Positions 18,350-27,762 of a DNA stretch of 64,000 nucleotides are shown piece after piece; position 1 is the first letter of the stretch, and the number at the start of each line of letters is the position of its first letter. The DNA lies in assembly GCF_001858325.1 (NCBI RefSeq), contig NZ_MBPP01000001.1:288610-352609 (forward strand). The letters run 5' to 3'. The notes beneath the pieces are model-generated. The model saw only the letters and a list, made by a program, of their open reading frames with translations. It did no database searches and was not told where the DNA came from. The translations under genes were made by a program, and so were the position numbers. The stretch comes from Marinobacter sp. AC-23. Lineage in GTDB: Bacteria > Pseudomonadota > Gammaproteobacteria > Pseudomonadales > Oleiphilaceae.

Positions 18350-19078
18350 TTAGAAACTTTTACTCCAACCGAGCCAAAACTTGGGGTCATCCGAATTAAC
18401 GGAGCCAAGCGCATCACCTGACTCGATGTCTGCATACTCCAAATTAACGCTAAAGGACCCAAAATCGCCGGCGTCCTTCGTGACACTGGCCGCAGCGTGA
18501 CCGTAGCTGGCCTCGCCCACGGACCCTTTCTTATCATCCGTGAAGTCGTAGTAACCAACCAAAAGCCCGGCGCTGAAATTATTCTCAAGCGGCACCTCAA
18601 CGGCTGCGTAATAGTAGATATCGCCCTGTACAAACAGCCCTTCACCACTTACATCACTGTTTGTTGTATAGGCCAGACCAACCGACCCGATTCCATAGCT
18701 CAGCTCACCATAAATCTCGCCAAAATCAATTGAATCGGGCGCATCCGGGTACGCGTAGTAGACATATCCGAAATCATAGCCGAGATCATCAACGGCGCCA
18801 GAATAGCCAGCATAGAGATCAAGCTCATAACTGGTTCCATCACCGAAATCCACATTAGACCCCCAGGTACCCGCGTAAAAACCTGACGAGTGCTCGTAGT
18901 CCAAACCACCCTGAACAGCCGTCGCGCCGTCGGTCTGGGTTACCCCTCGGAAAAGATAATTGCTGCCGGCACTCACATTGGCGCTCATGTCCGCGCTGGC
19001 CACAGAGGGTGCCACCAGAAGCGCAGCGGACAAACCAATGCCGAAAAGTCCAGATCTTGTCAAAGTTTGCTTCTTCAT
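18350..19078 (-). CDS. TorF-family putative outer-membrane porin
   Basis: Start at 19078 after AGGTGG; the longer in-frame start (19087) lacks one. A signal peptide ends VASA. The mature part begins ADMSANVSAGSNYLFRGVTQTDGATAVQGGLDYEHSSGFYAGTWGSNVDF, the hallmark of the TIGR02001/TorF family (SNYxFRGxxQT and FYAGxWxSNV), and ends in an aromatic beta-strand (FWLGWSKSF). It is a beta-barrel of about 242 residues, of unknown substrate, often induced by nutrient conditions. Monocistronic. Confidence 0.85.
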   Translation of the reverse strand: MKKQTLTRSGLFGIGLSAALLVAPSVASADMSANVSAGSNYLFRGVTQTDGATAVQGGLDYEHSSGFYAGTWGSNVDFGDGTSYELDLYAGYSGAVDDLGYDFGYVYYAYPDAPDSIDFGEIYGELSYGIGSVGLAYTTNSDVSGEGLFVQGDIYYYAAVEVPLENNFSAGLLVGYYDFTDDKKGSVGEASYGHAAASVTKDAGDFGSFSVNLEYADIESGDALGSVNSDDPKFWLGWSKSF

Positions 19079-19291
19079 GATTTCCACCTTTTGGTTTCAG
19101 TTTTCCTGACCATCAAAGATGCAAACACCTTGCCATAACAAATTAGCCTTTAAATATCATTACGTTATGCTATTTCATGAAAAATATGCATGACGCGGAA
19201 ATTAAAGAGGCCCAATAATGGCGCAAAACTTCACTGCCAAGGAGAAACACTTCCCATTTCAGGGCAAGCCTGCCGCCAGATTAAGCAGCAC

Positions 19292-19323
19292 ATATAAAAC
19301 GCAGGTAGCAATGCGTTTTATAT
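19292..19323 (-). repeat. Perfect 12-bp inverted repeat, possible terminator of the BCCT gene
   Basis: ATATAAAACGCA (19292-19303) and TGCGTTTTATAT (19312-19323) pair perfectly around an eight-base loop. It lies 55 bp past the BCCT stop, in the 300-bp gap to the TorF-type porin, which holds nothing else I can identify. The A/T-rich outer arms could supply the U-tract of a bidirectional terminator. Confidence 0.5.
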
Positions 19324-19377
19324 CAGAAAGATGAGGACTAGATAACGAAGTTACATTGAGTGCATGCCAGGCCATGT

Positions 19378-20961
19378 TCATGCATCATCTGCCCCCGTCC
19401 ATGGTTCATCAGCCCGACTGTACTTACAGCCCTCTCTGGGTGCCGCCAATGGCTCACTTCGTAACGCCTTCAACAGGCCTGCCACCATAACCACAATAAC
19501 CAGCGAAAATGGCAAAGCCGCAAGTATGACCGCATCCTGAAGGACGGCGATGCCACCTGCCACCAGTAACACGGCCGTCAGCACACCATTGCCAATGGCC
19601 CAGCCTGCTCTTGCTACTTTGGGGGGCTCAAGTTGCCCTCCAGATAGGATAATATTGATCACTAATGCCCCGGAATCCGCCGATGTTACAAAGTAAACGC
19701 TGATAAGTAGCGTCGCGACGAAGCCCATAACAAACTGCACCGAATCGGACGTTTGCAGATGCTCAATCGTCGCAAAAAGCGCATAAGCGACATCTTTATT
19801 GACTGCATCGACAATGCCGCCGCCACTAAAGAGTTCGCTGTGAAGCGCGGTTCCCCCCATCACCGAAATCCATACAAAGGTTATCAGCGTCGGCAGCAGG
19901 AGAACCCCAAATACAAACTCTCTCAGGGTGCGTCCGCGGGAAATTCGGGCAATAAACAGGCCCACGAATGGCGACCAAGCCAACCACCACCCCCAGAAAA
20001 ACACGGTCCAGGTCGACTGCCAGCTTCCTGGTTCATTAGCGCCAACATAAAATGTCATGAGCAACAGGTTGTCCAGGTAACCGCCGATTTCCTGCACGAA
20101 CAACCCTGCCATATAGTCAAAGGGACCAATCACCATAAAAGCAGCAAGTAAAACCAGCGTTAGCAAGAGATTCAGCTCGCTCAATACCTTTACGCCTCTC
20201 CTCACCCCGGACACCACCGAAATCGTCGCGATCAAAGTAACCACGGCAACCACTGCCAACTCTAACCAAAGGGAGGCTTCGATAGAGAACAGCCACTTAA
20301 GCCCGGTTCCGGTTTGGCGGGCACCCAGTCCCAGCGTTGTTGCCAGACCAAAAACGGTGGCAAAAACAGAAAGCGTATCGACCATATGCCCCCAGAAACC
20401 AAAGATTCTCTTGCCGATAAATGGGTACAAAGCGGATCTTGGAGCCAGGGGTAGGTCATGCCGATAACTAAAATATCCGAACGTAATTGCCACCACTGCG
20501 AAAATTGACCATCCGTTCAGGCCCCAATGAAAAAAAGACAGTTGAATTGCTGTCGACGCCGCCGCGGGAGTCAGACCCTCTGGGCTAAAAGGATTTCCCT
20601 GGAAGTGCATAATTGGCTCTGCAATGCTCCAAAAGAGCAGCCCAACACCGGTGCCGGCGGCAAACAGCATGGCTAGCCAGGGGAAAAGCTGGTACTCCGG
20701 TTGTTCATCGTCTTTGCCAAGACGCACATTTTTGTAGCGCCCGAGTCCCAGCCAAAGTACAAAGGCGGTCAGAAATGCAACCAGTGCGACGTACCACCAT
20801 CGCAGCAAGCCATCCACAGCCGAGGAAATATACGCCAGTGCACTCGCAAATTCGGATTGCCAGATAAGAGCCCCGACAAGGGTCAATCCAATTATAGTAA
20901 TGCTGAGCAGTGAAGGGAGAATGGGCATCACTGGATGGCTGGCGTCGGTCAACTTCTGCAT
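19378..20961 (-). CDS. BCCT-family betaine/choline/carnitine transporter
   Basis: A sodium- or proton-coupled uptake carrier for quaternary-amine osmolytes, typical of salt-living bacteria. The start at 20961 is the ATG after an AATAATCC-type site. The protein is about 527 residues with 12 hydrophobic segments. Family motifs: FPWLAMLFAAGTGVGLLFWSIAEPIMHF, LSFFHWGLNGWSIFAVVAI, the TM8 signature WTVFFWGWWLAWSPFVGLFIARISRGRT and FFVTSADSGALV-type ending (YFVTSADSGALVINIILSGG). Unlike stress-regulated BetP it has only short cytoplasmic tails. It follows the Cu-ATPase gene by 142 bp on the same strand and may be partly co-transcribed. Confidence 0.93.
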   Translation of the reverse strand: MQKLTDASHPVMPILPSLLSITIIGLTLVGALIWQSEFASALAYISSAVDGLLRWWYVALVAFLTAFVLWLGLGRYKNVRLGKDDEQPEYQLFPWLAMLFAAGTGVGLLFWSIAEPIMHFQGNPFSPEGLTPAAASTAIQLSFFHWGLNGWSIFAVVAITFGYFSYRHDLPLAPRSALYPFIGKRIFGFWGHMVDTLSVFATVFGLATTLGLGARQTGTGLKWLFSIEASLWLELAVVAVVTLIATISVVSGVRRGVKVLSELNLLLTLVLLAAFMVIGPFDYMAGLFVQEIGGYLDNLLLMTFYVGANEPGSWQSTWTVFFWGWWLAWSPFVGLFIARISRGRTLREFVFGVLLLPTLITFVWISVMGGTALHSELFSGGGIVDAVNKDVAYALFATIEHLQTSDSVQFVMGFVATLLISVYFVTSADSGALVINIILSGGQLEPPKVARAGWAIGNGVLTAVLLVAGGIAVLQDAVILAALPFSLVIVVMVAGLLKALRSEPLAAPREGCKYSRADEPWTGADDA

Positions 20962-21103
20962 AAGGATTATTCCGTTTTTTAAGTTTTTTCCTACCAATAG
21001 CGATGTTCGTAAAAATTATGTCCGCAATGCAACGGCGAAATAATGCGCCTTTAAACTCATGAGCATTATCTCGCCGGAGCGACCTTGCACGATTACACCC
21101 TTC

Positions 21104-23482
21104 CTAGATTTTCTCGCGCCGTAATCGTAAGGCGTTCATCACCACAGAGAGGGAAGACGCACTCATTGCAAAAGCCGCGAAAATCGGGCCTATCAGAATA
21201 CCGGTAAAGGGATAGAGCACACCCGCAGCGATGGGAACCCCTGCCCCGTTGTACACCAATGCAAAAAACAGGTTTTGCTTGATGTTGCGCATCGTTGCAA
21301 CGGAGAGTTTCCTTGCCCGGACAATCCCGTCTAGATTTCCCTTCACCAACGTAAATCCAGCACTTTCAATGGCAACGTCTGCACCTGTCCCCATGGCGAT
21401 ACCGACATCCGCCTGAGCCAACGCGGGGGCGTCATTGACTCCGTCGCCGGCCATCGCCACCTTGTGGCCTTTGGCCTGCAGTTCCTTGATGATGCGGGCC
21501 TTGTCTTCTGGCAGGACGTCCGCTCGGATTTCATCGATGCCTAACTTCGCGGCAACAGCTTTAGCAGTTCGCTCGTTATCACCGGTTGCCATAATAATTC
21601 GGAAACCCAGTTCATGAAGCGCCCGCAGCGCTGCCGGAGTTGTTTCTTTAACCGGGTCAGCTACGCTGACGAGGCCGGCTACCGCACCATCCAATACCAC
21701 AAACATCACCGTTTCACCTTCGTCACGTCGGGTGTTGGCAACCTCAACCAAATGGCCACCATCCAGCCCCAGCTCCTCCAGCATTCTGGCATTGCCCAAT
21801 GCCACCGGCTTGCCGTCAACTACCCCTTTGACGCCCTTCCCGGTTACGGCCTCAAAATCGTCGGCTTTACCGAGGGCGACATTACGCGCTTCGGCACCAG
21901 CTACAATCGCTTCAGCCAGAGGATGCTCAGACCCCTTCTCCAGGGTGGCCGCCAGTCGCAGGACCTCTGCCTCATCGTGATTTGATTCTGGCAATACGGC
22001 TACGAGCTTGGGTTTTCCCTCCGTCAAGGTACCGGTTTTATCGACAATCAACGTATCAACCTTGGCAAAACGCTCCAGGGCTTCCGCGTTTTTTATAAGC
22101 ACGCCCAGTTGGGCACCACGGCCGGTCGCAGTCATGATCGACATGGGTGTCGCGAGCCCCAACGCGCATGGGCAGGCAATAATCAGCACCGCAACGGCGG
22201 ACACCAGTGCATAGGACAACGCCGGCGCTGGTCCCCAAATGGCCCAGGCGATAAAAGACAGCACTGCGATCCCAATAACGGCCGGTACGAATTTTCCGGC
22301 CACCATGTCCGCAAACTTCTGGATCGGAGCCCGACTCCGCTGGGCATTGGCGACCATTTCGACAATCTGGCTCAGCATGGTATCCGCTCCCACCCGAGTG
22401 GCTTCCATGACGAAGCTGCCCGTACCATTAATCGTGGCGCCAGTGACCTTCTCACCTGCTACCTTTTCCACGGGCAGCGGCTCGCCGGAAATCATCGATT
22501 CATCGATGGACGACCGGCCTTCCACAAGCACACCGTCTACCGGCACTTTATCGCCAGGGCGCACACGCAGGTGGTCGCCAACTTGTACATCTTCAAGGGG
22601 AACCTCTGCCTCGGTACCATCGGGTTTGATCAGTCGTGCGGTTTTGGCAGCCATATCGAGCAGAGCGCGGATGGCCTTTCCAGTGCCTTCCCGGGCTCGA
22701 AGTTCCATCACCTGGCCCAGCAAAACCAACGTGACGATAACGGCGGCCGCTTCAAAATAGACTCCCACGTGACCGCCCGCTCCGCGGAAACCGGCCGGAA
22801 ATATGCCCGGCGCCAGCACTGCAACAATGCTGAAAATATAGGCGGCACCCACGCCCATACCAATCAGGCTAAACATGTTCAGATTCATGGTTCGAAACGA
22901 ATTATAGCCACGAGTAAAGAACGGCCAACCCGACCAGAGAATCACCGGTGTCGCAAGGATCAACTCAATCCACTGCGACATGCGCTCACCAAAAAAATCG
23001 CGAACTACCATGATACCGACGAACGGGGCCATGGTCAGAATCAGCAACGGTATTGAAAACACCAGTGCGACCCAGAAACGGCGAGTGAAATCTATAAGTT
23101 CCGGGTTGGGGCCGTCATCACCCACTGCGGCAGATTCAACCTCCAATCCCATTCCACAAAGCGGGCAGGCCCCGGGCTTGACTTGGCGGACTTGGGGGTG
23201 CATGGGGCAGGTGTAGACCGTTCCCTCATAACCGGCGGGCACCTTGTTGTACTTAAGGTCATCGCCCGACGCCTTGGTGTCGCTACCAGAATGGTGATGG
23301 CAAGCATGATCAGAATGCACTGTGCTACCAACCTCTTCTAATGGAACAAGATGCATCCCACACTTTGGGCAATCCCCAGGCTCGTCCGAGACCACTTCCG
23401 GGTGCATCGGACAGGTGTATTGTGTGGCGACCGGGCTGGACACTGACGCCCCGGAGCCGGCGGTGTTATTTTTTGAGGACAT
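21104..23482 (-). CDS. Cu(I)-exporting P1B-type ATPase with two N-terminal HMBD domains
   Basis: Inner-membrane pump (792 aa) that exports cytoplasmic Cu(I) using ATP. Instead of the usual HMA domains it carries two tandem heavy-metal-binding (HMBD) domains: [26 protein letters not shown] near residue 22 and [27 protein letters not shown] near residue 89, with a His-rich linker. Core motifs follow: [13 protein letters not shown], the membrane CPC motif ([13 protein letters not shown]), [44 protein letters not shown], and the TM8 YNGAGVPIA and [15 protein letters not shown] that define P1B-1 copper pumps. It lies 100 bp behind the methyltransferase-like gene and could be read from the copper operator at 25410. 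Confidence 0.95.
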   Translation of the reverse strand: MSSKNNTAGSGASVSSPVATQYTCPMHPEVVSDEPGDCPKCGMHLVPLEEVGSTVHSDHACHHHSGSDTKASGDDLKYNKVPAGYEGTVYTCPMHPQVRQVKPGACPLCGMGLEVESAAVGDDGPNPELIDFTRRFWVALVFSIPLLILTMAPFVGIMVVRDFFGERMSQWIELILATPVILWSGWPFFTRGYNSFRTMNLNMFSLIGMGVGAAYIFSIVAVLAPGIFPAGFRGAGGHVGVYFEAAAVIVTLVLLGQVMELRAREGTGKAIRALLDMAAKTARLIKPDGTEAEVPLEDVQVGDHLRVRPGDKVPVDGVLVEGRSSIDESMISGEPLPVEKVAGEKVTGATINGTGSFVMEATRVGADTMLSQIVEMVANAQRSRAPIQKFADMVAGKFVPAVIGIAVLSFIAWAIWGPAPALSYALVSAVAVLIIACPCALGLATPMSIMTATGRGAQLGVLIKNAEALERFAKVDTLIVDKTGTLTEGKPKLVAVLPESNHDEAEVLRLAATLEKGSEHPLAEAIVAGAEARNVALGKADDFEAVTGKGVKGVVDGKPVALGNARMLEELGLDGGHLVEVANTRRDEGETVMFVVLDGAVAGLVSVADPVKETTPAALRALHELGFRIIMATGDNERTAKAVAAKLGIDEIRADVLPEDKARIIKELQAKGHKVAMAGDGVNDAPALAQADVGIAMGTGADVAIESAGFTLVKGNLDGIVRARKLSVATMRNIKQNLFFALVYNGAGVPIAAGVLYPFTGILIGPIFAAFAMSASSLSVVMNALRLRREKI

Positions 23483-23581
23483 AATTCGACCATCCTTTTG
23501 ATTATCATCTTCAATTGAGCAATTGACGTTTAAGATTTTTTGCCTGAGACAAACAGATCGAGCGGAGCGTAGATCCGGACC

Positions 23582-24247
23582 TTATATATCGTTGTCACTC
23601 CTGTCCCGCGAAGCAGCTGCGAGTTGGCGCCACTGGCCCCAGCGAGGAATGAACATCGGTACCTGCTGTTGATAGACTCGGTATTCTTCGCCAAACTGCT
23701 TCAGCACCTGTTGCTCCTCGCGTCGAGCCAACCATGTGTAAACAAGGACAATGACTGGAAACAGGCCAATCGAGAACAGCGTTGGCCAATGCACCACGCC
23801 TTCGCCAAACAGGGCGATGAACAACCCCGTGTACTGCGGATGTCTTACGTACGCATACAACCCGTCTGTCACCAGACGATTTTCCCCGCGAGCCTTATGA
23901 ACCTGGCGCCACCCCTGAATGAAAAGTCCGATCCCGGTAAAGGCAAGTGCATAACCAAGCAGCATTGAGATCATCATGCCGGTTTCGCCGAGCCCTACCA
24001 GAGTCGACCATAAGCTGGCACTCATATATTCGCTGTCCAGACCGAAAAAGCGCACCAACAGATAGATGGTGAGCGGAAAGCCGTACATTTCGGCATAGAG
24101 TGCAATTATAAAGGCCTGCACCACCCCAGCACCTGCCCACTCCCGCCAGTTCTTCGGCGCGAAATAACGATAAAAGAACCAGGACACTAATACGATAACG
24201 ATCAGTGTGAGGCCCCAGGCTCCAGCGTGATTGAAAGATTCATTCAT
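23582..24247 (-). CDS. Isoprenylcysteine methyltransferase-like integral membrane protein
   Basis: A polytopic membrane protein of 221 residues from ATG 24247 (MNESFNHAG); the longer frame start has no support. The C-terminal half shows the ICMT/PEMT signature: GLYAYVRHPQYTGLFIALFGEG, then a membrane pair and ARREEQQVLKQFGEEYRVYQQQVPMFIPRW, where the YxxYxxxVPMFIP end is typical. Such enzymes use S-adenosylmethionine to methylate membrane-bound substrates. Bacterial members often sit beside metal-efflux genes without a proven function. The start overlaps the end of the transketolase-like gene, so they are one operon. Confidence 0.8.
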   Translation of the reverse strand: MNESFNHAGAWGLTLIVIVLVSWFFYRYFAPKNWREWAGAGVVQAFIIALYAEMYGFPLTIYLLVRFFGLDSEYMSASLWSTLVGLGETGMMISMLLGYALAFTGIGLFIQGWRQVHKARGENRLVTDGLYAYVRHPQYTGLFIALFGEGVVHWPTLFSIGLFPVIVLVYTWLARREEQQVLKQFGEEYRVYQQQVPMFIPRWGQWRQLAAASRDRSDNDI

Positions 24248-24812
24248 GATTTGATCTACCTGTATTACAGACGAGGCTACCCAGCCGTGACACGATGGCC
24301 TGACTGACCGATTGAGGATCACTACCGTTGGCCATCAGCAGGCCTGCGGTATCGAGCGTCCTCCCATGATTGGTGTAACGAAAAGCCAGTGTACGATCTC
24401 GCCCCAGATCCAGGGGCCTGCAAACCCCCAACAGGGTTTCCGGGCGCATATGGCACACAAACACCCGCAGCTTTATGTCGCTGGGGAATAGCGCCCCTCT
24501 GATGTGGCTGGATGACTGATGTTCTGCCTCCACCACATCCCGAGGATCGCGGAAACGCCCCGGTTCCAGCAGACAGACAATTCCGCATGAAATGCCTTTC
24601 TGGCTTAGATCGTCGGCCACCGCCTCACAAACCTGCCGTTGATAGGCACCCACGGCGACTAACTGCACGTCATTACCTTCGCTAAGAGCAACAGCTCCGT
24701 CTCTTACTGACTGCTCGGCCTGACGGCTATCCAGTGCTGCTGGCAACCGGCCTTTGGGAATCGTTATGGCCCAGATCTGACCTAGCGTTTTTAACCGGTT
24801 TGAAGACTCCAT
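24240..24812 (-). CDS. Transketolase C-terminal-domain-like protein (possible fragment)
   Basis: About 190 residues from ATG 24812, which follows GAGGGA. A VQLVAVGAYQRQVCEAVADDLSQKGISCGIVCLLEPGRFRDPRD stretch resembles the C-terminal Rossmann-like domain of transketolase/DXS/PDH-E1 enzymes, and GRDRTLAFRYTNHGRTLDTAGLLMANG near the end recalls large phosphoketolase-like transketolases, where a GY.NxGGTLDTxGMLFAN motif occurs. There is no thiamine-diphosphate-binding domain, so it is either a truncated enzyme or a stand-alone regulatory domain. My assignment is tentative. It lies 50 bp behind the ferritin-like gene and overlaps the next gene. Confidence 0.4.
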   Translation of the reverse strand: MESSNRLKTLGQIWAITIPKGRLPAALDSRQAEQSVRDGAVALSEGNDVQLVAVGAYQRQVCEAVADDLSQKGISCGIVCLLEPGRFRDPRDVVEAEHQSSSHIRGALFPSDIKLRVFVCHMRPETLLGVCRPLDLGRDRTLAFRYTNHGRTLDTAGLLMANGSDPQSVSQAIVSRLGSLVCNTGRSNHE

Positions 24813-24860
24813 AATCCCTCGATCACAATGGCCGGACACAACTGCTGCGTAACGTAATAA

Positions 24861-25319
24861 TCAGAGATCATCCATCCTGCCAATCTGACGAGCCAGACGC
24901 TTGGATTCATTTTTCTCCATCGTCAATAGTGACTCCAGCAGTTCCCTGGCTTTAGGGATCTCGGCCTTTTCAGTCAATGTCTGGTAGAGATCAATAATCT
25001 GATCGTGAAAGTCAAATACCTCCCGACAGATACCGTTGAAATCAAGCTTTGCATAGGGCTCATCACAAGTCCGGTGAGTTTTAATGGGGTGATGAGACAG
25101 ATAGTCATAAACCCTTGTTTCCAAAGCGTTGGTGTCTGCCTGGTGTTCAAACTCGTTCACAATACGTTCAATTTCAGATTCGCGAGTTGCCAGATAGTCC
25201 AGAAGCGCCCGGGCCCGTTCTTCTTCGTTCCGTGTCGAACAGTGGGAAAGGTAGCGTGCCAGGTGTGCGTGCAGATCTCGTGTCCAGCCAATCAGCTCTC
25301 TAAACGTTTTAATATCCAT
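24861..25319 (-). CDS. Ferritin-like/four-helix-bundle protein under the copper operator
   Basis: A 152-residue, soluble, all-helical protein with no signal peptide. The helices FRELIGWTRDLHAHLARYL, RARALLDYLATRESEIERIVNEFEHQAD, FNGICREVFDFHDQIIDLYQTL and ARELLESLLTMEKNESKRLARQI carry spaced Glu and His residues (E-x-E, EFEHQ, FHDQ), as in rubrerythrin/DUF2383-like di-metal bundles. I cannot assign a precise family, and the ligand set is not fully canonical. It is the first gene of a run through the transketolase-like, methyltransferase-like and Cu-ATPase genes. Its operator is 91 bp upstream. Confidence 0.6.
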   Translation of the reverse strand: MDIKTFRELIGWTRDLHAHLARYLSHCSTRNEEERARALLDYLATRESEIERIVNEFEHQADTNALETRVYDYLSHHPIKTHRTCDEPYAKLDFNGICREVFDFHDQIIDLYQTLTEKAEIPKARELLESLLTMEKNESKRLARQIGRMDDL

Positions 25320-25409
25320 TCCGGTTTACCTTCCTTACCTTTGATAGACGTTTGACTTTTACGTTATGGGCTCGAGTCGCGCTCCCAGAAACCAGTAAAC
25401 CCTGAGCAA

Positions 25410-25425
25410 CTGAAATCAACCTGAA
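25410..25425 (-). promoter_or_regulatory. Putative copper operator of the ferritin-like/Cu-ATPase gene group
   Basis: On the coding strand: TTCAGGTTGATTTCAG, 91 bp upstream of the ATG at 25319, with exact half-sites and spacing. TTACTG follows about 11 bases on as a possible -10. Confidence 0.65.
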
Positions 25426-25619
25426 AACCGGGAGCGGAACAGTGAAAACATTGATTCTAACGCTGCCGATTTGATGTAAATCAAAATAGAGTCACAATCA
25501 CTTTTTAAAAATGCTAAATAGCCAAAAAATCCAATATCTTAGCGCCAGCCGACGACCGGCTGCCTCATCTTCACAACCAAGCCGACGTGTAAGAAAATGC
25601 AAAAAATCCTGGTGAACAT

Positions 25620-26125
25620 CCACGATGACGTCGTGATCATCGTAAATTGTTGGTAGTGGATGGCCAAACGGCGTATCTCGGAGGCTTCAACATTCATCGT
25701 GAAGGTTCCCAACAGTTCTACGGCCCAACACGGTGGGTGGCGTGATGCGCACATTTGCTTTGGCGGGATTCTGGCCGCAGAGGCTGAGGTTCTGTTTGAC
25801 GCTTTTTGGTGCAGTCACCTGGACTGGGCACCACATGCCCAAGATGAGGGTGACAGCCGGATTATTCCCAATACGTCGCGCAGGTGCCGTATCCAGTTAC
25901 GGTGTACCATCAAAGACCAGCTGGCCACTGCCGCAAAGAGTATTTGCTTGTGACGCCATATTTTGTTCCTGATCGGGGCTTGCGCAAGCAACTTATCCTC
26001 GCCGCGCGCCGAGCGTCGGTGTCTGTGTTCTGACAACGGAAAAAACGGATTCAGCACCCGCACAATGGGCAGCCCGGGCTTTTTACGGTGAGCTCATCGA
26101 AAACGCAGAACCGGCACTCCCATTA
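25620..26125 (+). pseudogene. Phospholipase D/cardiolipin synthase-like remnant
   Basis: Pieces of a PLD-family enzyme lie in different frames in the correct order. RRDHRKLLVVDGQTAYLGGFNIHRE holds an HxKxxxxD (HKD) motif, then WRDAHICFGGILAAEAEVLFDAFW, then EYLLVTPYFVPDRGLRKQLILAARRASV and VLTTEKTDSAPAQWAARAFYGELIEN. Several frame changes, an apparent 4-base duplication at CGGTGGGTGGCGT, internal stops and missing ends show genuine decay, unlike the single-base frameshifts elsewhere. It is antisense to its neighbours. Confidence 0.75.
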
Positions 26126-26923
26126 GGCTTTGGCCGCACAGGCAATGTTAAGGGGCTGGTATCTCGACCAACCAATCAAGGCAAGTCCACCAAGGATCAT
26201 TGGCAGAGTTAACAACTGCCCCATGGTCATCCAGCCAAAGGCAATGAATCCCAGTTGCGAGTCGGGGAGTCGAACAAACTCGACAGAAAAACGGAAAACC
26301 CCGTATAGCAACAAGAACAGGCCGGACGTTGTTCCATTTCGGCGAGGATGGATCGAGAACCACCACAGCACACCGAACAACACGACACCTTCCAGTGCAA
26401 ACTCATACAGTGACGACGGGTGGCGTGGCGCCAGCCCCATATTCGGGAACACCATGGCCCAAGGTACATCGCTGGCTCGCCCCGGAAGCTCGTAATTGAT
26501 AAAGTTGCCGATGCGCCCTGCCCCCAGGCCAATCGGCACCAGTGGTGCGATAAAGTCCGTGAGCCGAAAAAAATGTAAGTTTTGCTTGCGGGCGAAAACC
26601 AAAGCCGCGACCAATACCCCAACAAAGCCCCCATGAAAACTCATGCCGCCTTCCCAGATTTTGAATAACCAAAGCGGATTGTCGGCCAACTTATCTAAGC
26701 CGTAGAACAGCGCATACCCCAGGCGGCCTCCCAGTATGACGCCCATTACGCAGTAGAAAATCAGCGTTTCGACTGCATCAGTACTCAACCCTAATTGATG
26801 AGCCCGGCGACGGCCCAGCCACCAGGCAGTCAGAAAGCCAACCAGGTACATCAGGCCGTACCAATGGATTTGCAACGGGCCCAATGAAATCGCAATCGGA
26901 TCGATTTTTGGATAGTTGAGCAT
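26123..26923 (-). CDS. lgt: Prolipoprotein diacylglyceryl transferase
   Basis: Inner-membrane enzyme (266 aa) that transfers diacylglycerol from phosphatidylglycerol to the lipobox cysteine, the first step of lipoprotein maturation. It begins with the family start ([28 protein letters not shown]), has [22 protein letters not shown] with the catalytic-region His, and the Lgt signature [25 protein letters not shown]. Seven hydrophobic segments are visible. Normal length. It is the last gene of a run behind a lipoprotein cytochrome c that needs it. This may be a second lgt in the genome; the window cannot show that. Confidence 0.95.
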   Translation of the reverse strand: MLNYPKIDPIAISLGPLQIHWYGLMYLVGFLTAWWLGRRRAHQLGLSTDAVETLIFYCVMGVILGGRLGYALFYGLDKLADNPLWLFKIWEGGMSFHGGFVGVLVAALVFARKQNLHFFRLTDFIAPLVPIGLGAGRIGNFINYELPGRASDVPWAMVFPNMGLAPRHPSSLYEFALEGVVLFGVLWWFSIHPRRNGTTSGLFLLLYGVFRFSVEFVRLPDSQLGFIAFGWMTMGQLLTLPMILGGLALIGWSRYQPLNIACAAKA

Positions 26924-27019
26924 TGGTTATCAGATTCCAGTACGTAAAATGGATCTTTGGGTGGCAGAGGCATTACATTTTATCAGAGTCAACTCAGCCG
27001 GTCGGTTGTACCGGGGAGG

Positions 27020-27439
27020 TTAGAGCCCACTCCTTTCAGACCACGCATCATAAATTCGCTTATCCCATTTACTCTGGAAGAATGCGATCGCGGCTTTTTG
27101 ATCGTCCTTGGAGAGTACATCTCCGAAGGCAGGCATTTGTCCGCCCATGGGAGCACCACCTTGAGCGATTGTGCCCATCAGCATGTCAAATGGATGGTGC
27201 CAGGCGTGGCCTGTTCCATTGAGTGGCGGTGGTGGGTAGGTGCCATCCTCCAGTCGCTTCCTCCAATTGAAGGAGCCTTGAGCCTCGGTGCCGTGGCAGC
27301 TTGCGCAATTTTCCTCGAATACGGTTTTACCATGCTCGATCTGGACCTGAGTATACCATCGGCCCTCCACCGTCCCTTCAGTGCAGCCGCTAAGCAATGC
27401 AACCAAAAGAACGCCGAATAAGGCTTTTGTCTTAAACAT
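27020..27439 (-). CDS. Lipoprotein c-type cytochrome, copper-linked operon
   Basis: A 139-residue single-heme cytochrome c. Start at 27439 (MFKTKALFG); the earlier in-frame start adds a charged stretch that would spoil the signal. The signal ends in a lipobox (LLVALLSGC), so the mature protein is lipid-anchored in the periplasm. The heme motif is CASCHG near residue 60, with the likely Met ligand in GGQMPAFGDVLSKDDQKAAIAFFQSKW, the usual class I end. Such proteins pass electrons to oxidases or oxidise Cu(I) complexes, but no partner is obvious. lgt follows at once, and the small membrane protein and APC permease precede it. Confidence 0.85.
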   Translation of the reverse strand: MFKTKALFGVLLVALLSGCTEGTVEGRWYTQVQIEHGKTVFEENCASCHGTEAQGSFNWRKRLEDGTYPPPPLNGTGHAWHHPFDMLMGTIAQGGAPMGGQMPAFGDVLSKDDQKAAIAFFQSKWDKRIYDAWSERSGL

Positions 27440-27504
27440 CGTATTTTTGTTCCTTGACTTCTTGGGACACAATCAGCCTTTGCTCATCATCAATCCGCTA
27501 CCCC

Positions 27505-27732
27505 TCACCCATTACGCGCCCCTGCTTTGTCTGCCGGCCATTCCGCAAACGCGACGAAGTACAGAAGGACCAGGTTCACAACCGGAATAAGAATCAATAT
27601 TCCCATCCAGCCTGGGTAACCGGTCCGTTGACAGATTCGCCAGGCCGGTATAATCACTACAATGGCAATGACCAGCATCCATAGCCAATGCCCGGCCCAC
27701 ATAGTGTTACCAAACATATCCCCTTCCATCAT
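27505..27732 (-). CDS. Small two-helix membrane protein (75 aa)
   Basis: ATG 27732 follows GGAGGG seven bases upstream. Two hydrophobic segments (WLWMLVIAIVVIIPAWRIC and GILILIPVVNLVLLYFVAF) are joined by a short loop containing RTGYPGWMG, a pattern seen in DUF805-like and other small membrane proteins near metal or osmotic genes. The short N-terminal tail has three Met residues and a His before the first helix (MMEGDMFGNTMWAGHW). Function unknown. Between the APC permease and the cytochrome c on the same strand. Confidence 0.65.
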   Translation of the reverse strand: MMEGDMFGNTMWAGHWLWMLVIAIVVIIPAWRICQRTGYPGWMGILILIPVVNLVLLYFVAFAEWPADKAGARNG

Positions 27733-27762
27733 AGGATTACCCTCCGATATACGTGTTGAATA

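Noticed and set aside
22109..23056. 315-codon open frame antisense to the Cu-ATPase
   Set aside because: Shadow of the ATPase reading frame; no start signal and no recognisable domain.
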